Source of the DNA: Thermoplasmata archaeon
Lineage (GTDB): Archaea > Thermoplasmatota > Thermoplasmata > RBG-16-68-12
NCBI GenBank assembly: GCA_036395115.1
Contig: DASWDU010000022.1
Coordinates: 30,474 to 94,473 of the forward strand
DNA: 64,000 bases
Direction of reading: 5' to 3'
Shown here: positions 7,400 through 15,474 of the stretch, one piece after another
Numbering within the stretch: the first letter of the stretch is position 1
Layout: each line of letters begins with the position of its first letter
Made by a program: the position numbers and the translations under genes
Notes under the pieces: generated by a model
What the model was told of the DNA's origin: nothing
Database searches by the model: none
Seen by the model: only the letters and a program-made list of their open reading frames with translations

Positions 7400-7891
7400 T
7401 CACTTCTTTCGTCGAGTTCCGGAGGACCGGCTGTGCCGATAATCGCGCTCCATCGCCGCGCCGAAGCGCTTCCACGCAACCCGCGCGGACGCCTCGCGCT
7501 GCGCCTTGGTGAGTTCCTTCGTGCCGGGCATTGTGGGCCGCCGCCTCCAGCGAAGCTCGAGCTGCGTCCGGCCGTCCGGGAGCGATGTCAGCACGTAGTC
7601 AGCCGTGACGTCGCGGCGATTGCCGACGCCGTCCATATGCCAACGGTTCGGAGGACGCAGGGTGACGACGTCCCGCCCCCAGAACCAGCCGTCGGGCATC
7701 TCCTCGAGGTCCTCGAACACGACGCGCCGCGCCGACCGCTCGATGATTTTCCGCTGGTATGCCTCGCCTTCGAGGGCTGCGTCCGCGGGCGTGTAGTCCG
7801 TACACCAGGCGAACGCGAAATCGAGCGGCACGCGGAACGTCGCGGTGATGCGGTACTCCGGTCCCCATCCACTCCTGCGACCCGGCGCCAT
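7400..7891 (-). CDS. SRPBCC-fold protein (START/Bet v1-like)
   Basis: 163 residues from the ATG at 7891 (MAPGRRSGW). The hydrophobic-ligand-binding SRPBCC pattern is visible: an initial strand YRITATFRVPLDFAFAWCTD, a beta-rich middle with RRVVFEDLEEM and VVTLRPPNRWHMD, strands RRDVTADYVLTSLPDG and TQLELRWRRRP, and a long C-terminal helix (LTKAQREASARVAWKRFGAA). These proteins bind or modify lipids and polyketides, or act as cyclases. There is no membrane segment. Frame is open far upstream, but only as a shadow of the plus-strand amidohydrolase. The specific role is unknown. Confidence 0.75.
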   Translation of the reverse strand: MAPGRRSGWGPEYRITATFRVPLDFAFAWCTDYTPADAALEGEAYQRKIIERSARRVVFEDLEEMPDGWFWGRDVVTLRPPNRWHMDGVGNRRDVTADYVLTSLPDGRTQLELRWRRRPTMPGTKELTKAQREASARVAWKRFGAAMERDYRHSRSSGTRRKK

Positions 7892-8017
7892 GATGGCCTC
7901 CCTTCGTCTCGAATCCCGGGACGCAGATATGCGAGATAAGTCTTGCCGCGGTGGATTCCGATCCGTTCCACGAACTCTCGCGCATCCCTTAAGTGAGGCG
8001 ATGCATCCGGTGCCGCG

Positions 8018-9259
8018 ATGATCGAAGGCCAGCCCACACTCTATCGGGACGCCGCGCTCGCGGACGGCAGCGGACCCTCGCTCACGAACGGCGTGAGCGT
8101 CCTGGTCGAGCAAGGCCGCGTCCGTTCGATCCGGCCGACATCCGACGAGGGCGAACTCCCTCCCGATGTCCACGTCGTCGACGCGGGCGGAGCGACGATC
8201 GTCCCGGGGATGGTCGATGCCCACAGCCACGTCACCCTCCCCGGCGGCTCGCATTGGATCGACCGCGGATTCGACCCCGCAGAGGAGTTGCTCGACGTCG
8301 CGGAACACAACGGGGATCTCCTCGGACGCGCGGGAGTCCGCTGGGCACGCGACGTCGGGTCGCCGGCGGCTGTCGACCCGCGCGACGGGAGGATGCGGGC
8401 GCTCGCGCTCCGCGTCCGCGAGCGATGGCGCGACGATCTGTCGCGGCCGCGGCTCCGCGTCGCCGGAACGTGGATCGCGCACGGCGGCGTCCTCCCCCCA
8501 GGCCTCACGATCGATGCGGACGACGGCCCGGCACTCCTCGCGGCGGCCGCCAAACAGCTCGACGACGGCGCGGACCTCTTGAAGCTCTACCTCGACGGAC
8601 CGAAGAAGGAGGAGGCCCCTTGGTCGACGGAGACCGTGCGGGCCGTCGTCGACCTCGCGCACGGCCGCGGGGCGAAGGTCACCGCGCACTCCGGCCTCCT
8701 CGCCGGCGCTCGCGTCGGAATCGACGCCGGGGTGGACTGCCTCGAGCACGGCTTCGAACTCGACTCCGACGCCGCCGCGCAGATGGTCCGCCAGGGGACG
8801 TTCCTCGTCAGCACGCTGGCGATCTTCCGGTCGTGGGCGTCATTCGCCCATACGACGACATTGGCGCGATTCGTAGGCGACGAGGGGAAGGAACGTACGG
8901 CGCGCCGCCGAGAGCGGGCGATCGAGAGCGTCCGGCTCGCCCACCACGCCGGCGTGAGGATCGCGACAGGGACAGACTTCGGCGGCGGATCGTTGCGGGC
9001 GAACCACCTCGCATGGGAGGTCGAGGCGCTCGTCGAGGCCGGCCTGAAGCCGTGGGAGGCGCTCGCCTCCGCGACGTTGCGGGGCGGGGAACTCCTCGGA
9101 GAGGCCGATGCCGGCCGGATCGTCGAGGGCGGACCCGCCGACTTCTTCCTCGTCCACGGTGACCCGCTCGCCGACCCGACAGCCCTGTGGCGGGTGTGGA
9201 AAGTCGCGTGGCTCTGGGAGCCTCAGGCTCGCCCCCGCGGATCGTCGGTGGCAGTCTAG
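8018..9259 (+). CDS. Metal-dependent amidohydrolase (imidazolonepropionase-like)
   Basis: 413 residues. An N-terminal beta-sandwich leads to the TIM barrel with VDAHSHV (metal ligands His69 and His71), then ADLLKLYLDG (possible carboxylated or substrate-side Lys), VTAHSG and CLEHGFEL (two more His ligands) and TGTDFGGG (catalytic Asp). The C-terminus returns to the sandwich (GRIVEGGPADFFLVHGDPL). Such enzymes hydrolyse dipeptides, imidazolones and related cyclic amides. There is no signal peptide. A truncated copy of its last 33 codons lies at 6213-6314, so the gene family has been duplicated here. The substrate is not predictable. Confidence 0.87.
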   Translation: MIEGQPTLYRDAALADGSGPSLTNGVSVLVEQGRVRSIRPTSDEGELPPDVHVVDAGGATIVPGMVDAHSHVTLPGGSHWIDRGFDPAEELLDVAEHNGDLLGRAGVRWARDVGSPAAVDPRDGRMRALALRVRERWRDDLSRPRLRVAGTWIAHGGVLPPGLTIDADDGPALLAAAAKQLDDGADLLKLYLDGPKKEEAPWSTETVRAVVDLAHGRGAKVTAHSGLLAGARVGIDAGVDCLEHGFELDSDAAAQMVRQGTFLVSTLAIFRSWASFAHTTTLARFVGDEGKERTARRRERAIESVRLAHHAGVRIATGTDFGGGSLRANHLAWEVEALVEAGLKPWEALASATLRGGELLGEADAGRIVEGGPADFFLVHGDPLADPTALWRVWKVAWLWEPQARPRGSSVAV

Positions 9260-9761
9260 CCGCCTCGCCGCTAGGGTACCCAATTGCAGAAGGTTGCCGC
9301 ACGGAAACCTCACGGCACGGCCCTGCCGTTTACGGCCGGTACGATTGTCGGACGACGAATTCCGTCGCACTTTCCTTGCCGTGCGGGATGTTGCAGATTT
9401 GTGCAGTACCACCGGTCCTGAACGAGAATCGCATTGGGGAAGCCGCACCGAGGACATGCCGTCTTCGAGAACGTTCCGATTGGATTAGGGTACCCTGGAC
9501 GACGCACCGCGATCGGGGACAAGGGGGTGCGTCAGCGGGGACGTTGCGACGCGCCCCCATCTACGGGTCGGCACGAGCAAGGGGCCAGGTCCGACCATCA
9601 GCAGTGGAGGAACCGGGGGGAGGGACTCTTTTCGAGTTGTCGCTCGGGAAACCGACGGAGGGGCCCCCGACGCCTGCAGCGAGCGCCGTGCGGTTCCGGG
9701 ATCGGCGGAGGATAACTTTCTTGGCTCCGAGCGACGTGTGACCCGTCGAGCGTGATCGCGC
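9260..9761 (+). other. Intergenic stretch, mostly without a supported gene
   Basis: About 500 bp between two plus-strand genes. The only feature I can defend is a possible small zinc-binding frame on the minus strand at 9310-9522. A GGTACCC motif occurs at 9275-9281 and again (as GGTACCC after a GGATTAG run) near 9489, but without a clear repeat unit. I see no tRNA, hairpin terminator or CRISPR-like array. Confidence 0.4.
9310..9522 (-). CDS. Possible small zinc-ribbon-like protein (weak)
   Basis: A 70-residue frame with a cysteine pattern that could bind zinc: TACPRCGFPNAILVQDRWYC then a further Cys in QGKCDG. The CPRCG knuckle followed by a W-Y-C strand resembles archaeal zinc ribbons, but the second knuckle is not a clean C-x-x-C. 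There is no recognised family, no clear promoter, and the frame overlaps other random open frames. It may be a decayed zinc-ribbon gene rather than an active one. Confidence 0.3.
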   Translation of the reverse strand: MSPIAVRRPGYPNPIGTFSKTACPRCGFPNAILVQDRWYCTNLQHPARQGKCDGIRRPTIVPAVNGRAVP

Positions 9762-10328
9762 ATGGCGAAGATTCGCGACTGGGAGGATATGCGGACGATG
9801 TCCGCCCGCCTCCTCGAAGAACGGACGGGAGAGGGCGTGGCGGCTTGGAATCGGCGCGTCCAGAAGGAGGGTTTCGAGGACGAAGAGGGACTTCGCACGT
9901 GGTTGACGGAACACGGGGTGACGGGATACGCCCAGACGCTCCTGGTGATGGAACGGTTCGGTTACCCGGACTTCCTCACTGCGACGGCGGACGAACTCAT
10001 CGACGGGCAGTATGCGGATCGGCCGCAGCTGAGGCCCATCTACGATGCCGTCATCGACGCGGCTGCAGGCCTCGGGGACGTCACGATCCAGGCCCGCAAG
10101 ACGTTCGTCTCGCTCGTCTCGCCCCGCCGGACGTTCGCGCGCATCCAGGCCACGACGAAGGACCGGGTCGATCTTGCGTTGCGCACCGAGCGGGTGAAGC
10201 CTGGCGGACGCCTGCAACCATCGAGGATCCACGAGACGATGCCCGTCCACATCGGCCTCCGGTCCGCGAAAGAGGTCGACGCCGAAGTGGTGCGTTGGCT
10301 ACAGCGAGCGTACCGCGAGAACGCCTGA
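9762..10328 (+). CDS. DUF4287/DUF5655 two-domain protein
   Basis: 188 residues. The N-terminal part (about 15-70) carries a DUF4287-like helical module, with GEGVAAWNRRVQKEGFEDEE, LRTWLTEHGVTGYAQTLLVM and the following segment. The C-terminal part (about 80-185) resembles DUF5655: RPQLRPIYDAVIDAAAGLGD, then a beta strand KTFVSLVSPRRTFARIQATT and VDLALRTE. The two domains are often fused in bacteria and archaea. Function is unknown. A stand-alone DUF4287 protein occurs at 41284-41511. Cytoplasmic, single gene, facing away from the exporter operon. Confidence 0.78.
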   Translation: MAKIRDWEDMRTMSARLLEERTGEGVAAWNRRVQKEGFEDEEGLRTWLTEHGVTGYAQTLLVMERFGYPDFLTATADELIDGQYADRPQLRPIYDAVIDAAAGLGDVTIQARKTFVSLVSPRRTFARIQATTKDRVDLALRTERVKPGGRLQPSRIHETMPVHIGLRSAKEVDAEVVRWLQRAYRENA

Positions 10329-10352
10329 GAGGTTGATTCGGAAGAAGATGAT

Positions 10353-11189
10353 TCACTCCGCCTTCAGGTAGCGACTGGCGATCGCGGTTCCCGAAACGAG
10401 CATGCCCGTCGCGAAGAGGGCGAGGTATCCGAGATACGACCACTCCACGGTCCCGAAGACGACGATCCCGCGACCCAGGAGCGCGGAGAACGAGACCGGG
10501 TTGACGCTCGCGATCGCCTGCATCCACGCGGGGAAGTTGGCGAGCGGGAGGAGCGCGCCGCTCGCGAACATGAGCGGCATCGTGATGAAGTTGGAAATCA
10601 CGCCGGGCGTCTGCCAGTCCGTGCTCGACGCGGTCACGGCGAGGAAGAAGCACGACATGCCGAGCCCGAGGAAGAAGATCCCAAGGATCCATCCGAGCCA
10701 CATGAGGGGATCCCCCGCGAAGCGCACGCCGAACACGAGGGCGGCCACGATCATCACGGGGATCTGAATGAGCCCGCGGCTCGTCGACCCGAGGACCTTG
10801 GACCAGTACACGGTCGCCTTGCTCGTAGGCGTCAGCAGGATGCGTTTCATGAATCCGAAGCGTTTGTCCTGAATCGTGCTCATCGATCCGAACATGCCAA
10901 CGGTCAGCATCGACGTCGACAGGACCCCGGGGAGCAGGAAGGCGATGTAACTGTCCGTGTGGAAGATCGTTTGCACCAGGGCGGGCGAGGCCCCACTGAA
11001 ACTGCTCCCGAAGAACGCGAGCCACATGAACGGTTGGACGAACGTGATGACGAGCACCCACGGATTCCGGAAGGTCCGAAGGAGCTCACGAGCGTACAGC
11101 CCGACGAACTGGCTCCGCTGGCTCACCCGCGGTCGTTCGGACACGAACTCCCGCCGCGATACCCGTGCATGGGTCGTTTCCGTGCTCAT
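10353..11189 (-). CDS. ABC-2 type exporter permease (second exporter)
   Basis: 278 residues from the ATG at 11189. It has the six-helix ABC-2 layout: an amphipathic start (QFVGLYARELLRTFRNPWVL), helix 1 VITFVQPFMWLAFFGSSFSG, the conserved MLTVGMFGSMSTIQDKRFGF connecting region, and the C-terminal hydrophobic helices with PLMFASGALLPLANFPAWMQ before the last. This is the DrrB/NodJ pattern of drug or lipid exporters. Its ATG overlaps the end of the ATPase gene by 4 bp (ATGA), so the two form one transporter. Frame is open further upstream only as a shadow. It is the last gene of a five-gene PadR operon. Confidence 0.87.
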   Translation of the reverse strand: MSTETTHARVSRREFVSERPRVSQRSQFVGLYARELLRTFRNPWVLVITFVQPFMWLAFFGSSFSGASPALVQTIFHTDSYIAFLLPGVLSTSMLTVGMFGSMSTIQDKRFGFMKRILLTPTSKATVYWSKVLGSTSRGLIQIPVMIVAALVFGVRFAGDPLMWLGWILGIFFLGLGMSCFFLAVTASSTDWQTPGVISNFITMPLMFASGALLPLANFPAWMQAIASVNPVSFSALLGRGIVVFGTVEWSYLGYLALFATGMLVSGTAIASRYLKAE

Positions 11190-12175
11190 CGTCGAGCCCT
11201 CCTCATCTGCGCGTAGAATTTGCGGTAGTCGGGCACATCGGACCCCGGTTGGTCGATCCGCTTGCCCGTGATGTCCAGGAAGACCGTCTCGAGGCTCGGC
11301 TTCTCCACATTGATCCGCCGGATCTCGTCCGTCTTCAGCGTCGAGAAGAGATGGGGGAGGACCTCTTCCGCCGCGGACACGCGTAGGATCCACGTCTTCC
11401 CCTGGGTGCGGACGTCGGAGACGCCGGGGATCGCGCGCAACCTCGCTTCATCGACCTCCTCGCTTGTCTCGAGCTCGACGAAGTCCGACTTGACCCTGGC
11501 CTTGAGGTCCGTCGGGCTCCCCGAGGCGACGAACTTCCCATGGTCGATGATCGAGATCTGCTCGCAGAGTGCGTCCGCCTCCTCGATGTAGTGGCTCGTC
11601 AGCAGCACCGTGATCCCGAACTCCCGGTTCACGCCCGTGATCAAGTCCCAGAGCATGTGTCGCGTGTTCGCGTCGAGGCCGATCGTCGGCTCGTCCATGA
11701 ACACGACCTCGGGTTGATGGAGCAGCGCCAGGGCGATCTCGAGCTTCTTTCGCATCCCCGTCGAGAAGGTCTTCACGCGATCCTTCCGACGATCGAGGAG
11801 GCCGAAGTACTTCAGCAGGTTCTCCGCCCGGTCCTTCCACTCTGGAAGGCTCTGGAGCTTCGCCTGCAACCAGAGGTTCTCCCACGCCGTGAAGTCGTCG
11901 TCGAGGATGACCTCGGACGCGACCCAGCCAATCCGCTGCTTGACGTGCATCGGATCCCGGCGGACGTCGAAACCTGCGACGGACGCATCGCCCTCCGTCA
12001 TGTCGGTCAGGCCCGTGAGCAGCTTGATCATCGTCGTCTTGCCGGCCCCGTTCGGGCCGAGGAGTCCGAAGACCGTCCCCGAGGCGACGTTCAGGGTGAC
12101 GTGGTCGACGGCCGTCAGCTTTCCGTACACCTTCGTCAGATTTTCCGTGACGATCGCGTTGTTGACCATGGCCAT
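11186..12175 (-). CDS. ABC exporter ATPase (DrrA-like, second exporter)
   Basis: About 329 residues. Walker A is GLLGPNGAGKTT, the signature is FSTGMRKKLEIALALL, Walker B is VVFMDEPTIGLD, and the switch His is in VLLTSHYIEEAD. A C-terminal extension of about 90 residues (VELETSEEVDEARLRAIPGV and following) matches the DrrA regulatory domain. The start is chosen at 12175 because GAGG lies 7 nt upstream; ATGs at 12181 and 12169 are alternatives. It couples ATP hydrolysis to export through the permease that overlaps its 3' end. The PadR gene ends 8 bp upstream. Confidence 0.9.
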   Translation of the reverse strand: MAMVNNAIVTENLTKVYGKLTAVDHVTLNVASGTVFGLLGPNGAGKTTMIKLLTGLTDMTEGDASVAGFDVRRDPMHVKQRIGWVASEVILDDDFTAWENLWLQAKLQSLPEWKDRAENLLKYFGLLDRRKDRVKTFSTGMRKKLEIALALLHQPEVVFMDEPTIGLDANTRHMLWDLITGVNREFGITVLLTSHYIEEADALCEQISIIDHGKFVASGSPTDLKARVKSDFVELETSEEVDEARLRAIPGVSDVRTQGKTWILRVSAAEEVLPHLFSTLKTDEIRRINVEKPSLETVFLDITGKRIDQPGSDVPDYRKFYAQMRRARR

Positions 12176-12183
12176 TCCCATCC

Positions 12184-12660
12184 TCACTTCGAGAGGATCC
12201 GCAGCGCCTTCTCGCGCATCTCGACGACCATCCGGCGGAGCTCCTCCGCCTGTTTCGGGGTCACGTCGCTCATGTTCGCCCGGAGGAGCTTGCCCGTCGC
12301 TCGGAACTCTCGGAACAGCGCGGCCCGCTCCGGCCCGACCGCGGACTCGAAGGCGCGGAAGCGCGCCTCGATCTCCTTCCGACGACTCCGCAGATACGCC
12401 TTGCCTTCGCGGGTGATGCGGTACGTCTTGCGCCGCTCCTCGCCGCTCACGGAGAGATACCCCTTGCGCGAAAGCGCCCTCAGCGCCGGATAGATCGCAC
12501 CCGCGCTCGGCTTGTAGAACCCGTGGTATCGTTCCTCGATCGCCTTGATGATCTCGTACCCGTGCATCGGGCGTTCCTCGAGCAGCCGGAGGACGAGCTC
12601 TTTGAAGTCGCCCTTGCCGAAGAAATGGAAGAACCCGCCGAACTTCTCGGGGGAGCTCAC
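12184..12660 (-). CDS. PadR-family transcriptional repressor
   Basis: 158 residues from a GTG at 12660 that overlaps the stop of the upstream permease by 4 bp (GTGA). Typical PadR winged helix: FKELVLRLLEERPMHGYEII, then FYKPSAGAIYPALRALSRKG, then a wing with RRKTYRITREGKAYL. A C-terminal helical dimerisation domain follows and ends in an antiparallel coiled-coil-like PKQAEELRRMVVEMREKALR. PadR repressors control drug exporters and lose DNA on ligand binding. Its place inside an operon of two exporters, with a perfect palindrome at the operon promoter, suggests autoregulation. Confidence 0.9.
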   Translation of the reverse strand: MSSPEKFGGFFHFFGKGDFKELVLRLLEERPMHGYEIIKAIEERYHGFYKPSAGAIYPALRALSRKGYLSVSGEERRKTYRITREGKAYLRSRRKEIEARFRAFESAVGPERAALFREFRATGKLLRANMSDVTPKQAEELRRMVVEMREKALRILSK

Positions 12661-13454
12661 GAGGAGAGCTCCCGTCGCCGGAACCAGAGGATCGCGAGCA
12701 CGCCGCAGACGATGGCGTACGCCGCGAAGACGAGGACGGAGGTCGCGGGATCCGGCACGAACCCGACACCCTCCTGGCCTCCTCCGGGTCCCGGTCGCAC
12801 CCCTGTGCCACCGAGCGCGTTCGTGATGATCCCCGAAGCCGACGTCGGGATGAACCAGGGGTCGATCTTCGCGACCGGGAGGATCGCCCCGACGATGCCG
12901 AAGATCAGCGTGAACAGGAAGAACGTCAGGACCGTCGCCGCGACCGTGCTCTTCAACAACGCCGAGAGGAGATAGGCGACCCCGACGACCGCGGTCATGT
13001 ACGCGAGCGCGTAGAGGTAGGAGAGCCCGACGTCCCACGTCAGGGAGCCCGTGATCGCGAGGGCCGCGATCGCCGCGGCGCCGTAGTACACGGTGAGGAC
13101 GGCGGCGGAAACGATCAGACTGGCGGCAATCTTCCCGACGACGAGGACCTCCCGGCGGACCGGGTTCGGGAACAGGAAGTAGCCCGTCCGCTTTTCGTGC
13201 TCTGAGACGAGCGCGTCGGCCGCGAAGAGGACCCCGCTGAGGACCACGAGCAAACCGCTGAACGTCGCGAACGTCGAGACGAACGCGTTCGGGGTCGACG
13301 CGTACGGGATCCCCAAGCCCGGCGGGAGGCCGAGGAAGAGGCCGATGATCAGCCCCACGAGGATCAGCATGCCGAGGAGGCGGCGGCCCCGGATGTACTT
13401 GCGAATCTCGTAGCTCGCGACGGTGACGACCTGACCGAACGGCGTCGTCGTCAT
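12657..13454 (-). CDS. ABC-2 type membrane subunit (first exporter)
   Basis: 265 residues with six predicted membrane helices. The N-terminus is VVTVASYEIRKYIRGRRLLG, then a helix LILVGLIIGLFLGL, an extracytoplasmic loop, and the cytoplasmic ALVSEHEKRTGYFLFPNPVR loop that is characteristic of NatB/YhaP-like ABC-2 permeases (E-x-x-x-G-x-x-x-x-x-P). A Gly-rich loop (TGVRPGPGGGQEG) precedes the last helix. It overlaps the upstream ATPase gene by 4 bp and the downstream PadR gene by 4 bp, so all three are translationally coupled. Confidence 0.85.
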   Translation of the reverse strand: MTTTPFGQVVTVASYEIRKYIRGRRLLGMLILVGLIIGLFLGLPPGLGIPYASTPNAFVSTFATFSGLLVVLSGVLFAADALVSEHEKRTGYFLFPNPVRREVLVVGKIAASLIVSAAVLTVYYGAAAIAALAITGSLTWDVGLSYLYALAYMTAVVGVAYLLSALLKSTVAATVLTFFLFTLIFGIVGAILPVAKIDPWFIPTSASGIITNALGGTGVRPGPGGGQEGVGFVPDPATSVLVFAAYAIVCGVLAILWFRRRELSS

Positions 13455-14422
13455 AGGCGATCCGACTCCTGGATGCGGTCGAGGTAGAGCTGTTCGAGCG
13501 ATGAGCCGAGCGGCCGATACGTGATGACTTTCAGGCCGCGGGTCACCATCGCTTCGAGCACTCGCGCCTGCCCTTCTTCACCGCCCGAGATTCGGAGGTC
13601 GATCGTCGAGTCACCCTCGTTCTTGATCTCCACAATTCCGGGGACTGATGCGAGGGCTTCGAGATCTTCCGGCGTCGGCGGACGGAGGAAGCTCGTCTGG
13701 AACGTGGAGGTGTCGGACCCCCGGGAAAGGTCGCGCACGGAACCGTGGATCAGAAGCTCCCCATGGTTCAGGAGCGCGACATCGTCGCAGACCTCCTGGA
13801 CCTCGCCGAGGAGGTGGGAGCTCATGAAGATCGTCCGGCCCTCGCCTTTCAGCGATTGGATCACGTCGCGGACCTCCGCCATGCCCCTCGGATCCAAGCC
13901 CGACGTGGGCTCGTCGAGGATGAGGAGGGCGGGTTCGTTGAGGAGCGCCTGGGCGATCGCGAGGCGCTGTTTCATTCCCTTCGAGAACTCCTGGATCCGG
14001 TGGTCGGCCCAGTCGCTCAACTTGACGCCTTTCAGGACGTCTTCGCTGCGCGATTCGATCTCCTTGGACGACATGCCGCGGAGGCGTCCTGCGTATGCGA
14101 GGGTCTCGAGCGGCGAGAGGTAGCCGTAGAACTCCGGGGTCTCGATGACCGCGCCGATCCGTGCGAGCGCGCGGGTCGGCTCCTTCCGGACATCGATGCC
14201 GAACAACGCGGCACGGCCTCGGGACGGTCGAATCAGGTTCGTCATGATCTTGATCGTCGTGGACTTCCCCGCACCGTTCGGCCCGAGGAAGCCCAGGGAC
14301 GTGCCCTCCGGGACCGTGAGGTCGAGTGATTTCAGCGCGGTGAAGTGACCGTACTCCTTGCCGAGCCTTTCGAGCTGGACCGGGAAATCGCGCGTGCTCG
14401 ATCGTGCGCGGGAGGATTGCAT
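13451..14422 (-). CDS. ABC exporter ATPase (first exporter)
   Basis: 323 residues. Walker A GFLGPNGAGKSTTIKIM, signature FSKGMKQRLAIAQALL, Walker B LLILDEPTSGLDP and switch His in IFMSSHLLGEVQEV are intact. The C-terminal 100 residues form a CcmA/NatA-like accessory domain. It is the first gene of the five-gene minus-strand operon. A TATA box 26 bp upstream places the transcription start at the ATG, so the message is leaderless. The 16-bp palindrome between TATA and start is the likely repressor site. Confidence 0.92.
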   Translation of the reverse strand: MQSSRARSSTRDFPVQLERLGKEYGHFTALKSLDLTVPEGTSLGFLGPNGAGKSTTIKIMTNLIRPSRGRAALFGIDVRKEPTRALARIGAVIETPEFYGYLSPLETLAYAGRLRGMSSKEIESRSEDVLKGVKLSDWADHRIQEFSKGMKQRLAIAQALLNEPALLILDEPTSGLDPRGMAEVRDVIQSLKGEGRTIFMSSHLLGEVQEVCDDVALLNHGELLIHGSVRDLSRGSDTSTFQTSFLRPPTPEDLEALASVPGIVEIKNEGDSTIDLRISGGEEGQARVLEAMVTRGLKVITYRPLGSSLEQLYLDRIQESDRL

Positions 14423-14427
14423 GGGAA

Positions 14428-14443
14428 TCGCGATATATCGCGA
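14428..14443. promoter_or_regulatory. Perfect 16-bp palindrome, candidate PadR operator
   Basis: TCGCGATATATCGCGA is identical on both strands. It begins 6 bp upstream of the start codon at 14422 and touches the TATA box at 14443-14453. Protein bound here would block initiation of the leaderless transcript. The operon itself encodes a PadR repressor, the obvious candidate to bind. Confidence 0.65.
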
Positions 14444-14453
14444 TATACTTAAA
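14443..14453 (-). promoter_or_regulatory. TATA box of the PadR/ABC operon
   Basis: Minus strand TTTAAGTATAT, centred about 26 bp upstream of the ATG at 14422, the distance expected for leaderless initiation. Confidence 0.6.
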
Positions 14454-14571
14454 CTCTTCGAGGTGGTTGCGAGAACACGGGTTCACATGCCGACACGTAC
14501 CGTAGAACGAGGGCCGGCCATCCAGCATGCTTCTTATGGTCTGAGTCGTTCCCCGCGTTAGGCCTCGAGAC

Positions 14572-15438
14572 ATGTTGGATCCAGGTCCGTCTCCGGGCGT
14601 TCGCCCCTTGATCAAATCGATGCGTTGGCTCTTGTACGCGGCGAGCGCCCTCGTCTTCCTCGCGGGTTTCCAACTGACGGTGTTCTCGGAGCAGACGGCC
14701 ACCTATTTCGCTTGGACCGTCTCGCCGCCCATCACCGCGGCGTTCCTCGGTGCGGCGTACTGGGCCGCCGTACCTGTCGAGGTCATCGCCGCACGCCAGA
14801 AGACCTGGTCGCACGCGCGCGTCGCGGTCCCGGCGATCTGGCTCTTTACGACACTCACCCTCGTCGTCACCCTCGTCCACTTCGACCGCTTCCACTTCTC
14901 CAGCTCCAGCTCGGTCCCGAGCGCCCAAGGCGCGGCGTGGTTCTGGCTCGCGATCTACACAGGCGTGCCAATCGCCATGCTCCTCGTCGGCTGGCTGCAA
15001 CTTCGCGCGCCGGGAGTCGATCCGCCGGCCGGGCCCGCCCCTCCGAGGTGGATGCGGATCGTGGTCCTCGCCCAAGGCGGCGGCATGCTCGCCTTCGGGT
15101 TGGGCCTCCTCGCCGCGCCGACCGACGTCGGCCGGATGTGGCCGTGGGCCCTGACGGCGTTGACCGGACGGGCGATCGGGGCGTGGCTCGTCGGGATTGG
15201 CTTCGCCGCGTTCCACGGGGTCCGGGAGAACGACTTCCTCCGCATCCGGCCGCTGGGTGGCGGTTACACGGTCTTCGCGATCTTGGAACTCGTCGCACTC
15301 GGTCGGTACTCCGGGGGAGTCGATTGGAGCGGCCCCTCCGGGTGGGTATACCTTGCTTTCCTGTTGAGTATCCTCCCGCTCGGACTGTACGGATGGTTCG
15401 GCCACGGTGGCGTCCCCCGGTGGATACGGCGGAAATGA
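14572..15438 (+). CDS. Uncharacterised multi-pass membrane protein
   Basis: 288 residues with about eight hydrophobic helices, for example LLYAASALVFLAGFQLTVFS, VAVPAIWLFTTLTLVVTLVH, IYTGVPIAMLLVGWLQL and VYLAFLLSILPLGLYGWFGH. The helices fall in two groups of four separated by a Pro-rich loop (APGVDPPAGPAPPRWMR), suggesting an internal duplication. I do not recognise a family, and there are no catalytic motifs. The gene diverges from the ABC operon and its start lies 150 bp away. Confidence 0.75.
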   Translation: MLDPGPSPGVRPLIKSMRWLLYAASALVFLAGFQLTVFSEQTATYFAWTVSPPITAAFLGAAYWAAVPVEVIAARQKTWSHARVAVPAIWLFTTLTLVVTLVHFDRFHFSSSSSVPSAQGAAWFWLAIYTGVPIAMLLVGWLQLRAPGVDPPAGPAPPRWMRIVVLAQGGGMLAFGLGLLAAPTDVGRMWPWALTALTGRAIGAWLVGIGFAAFHGVRENDFLRIRPLGGGYTVFAILELVALGRYSGGVDWSGPSGWVYLAFLLSILPLGLYGWFGHGGVPRWIRRK

Positions 15439-15474
15439 ATCCGGGTCGGCAGCTTCCCGATAAACGAGCGATCG

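Noticed and set aside
7892..8749. Upstream extension of the SRPBCC frame (449 codons in total).
   Set aside because: It is antisense to the amidohydrolase at 8018. The domain starts at the ATG at 7891.
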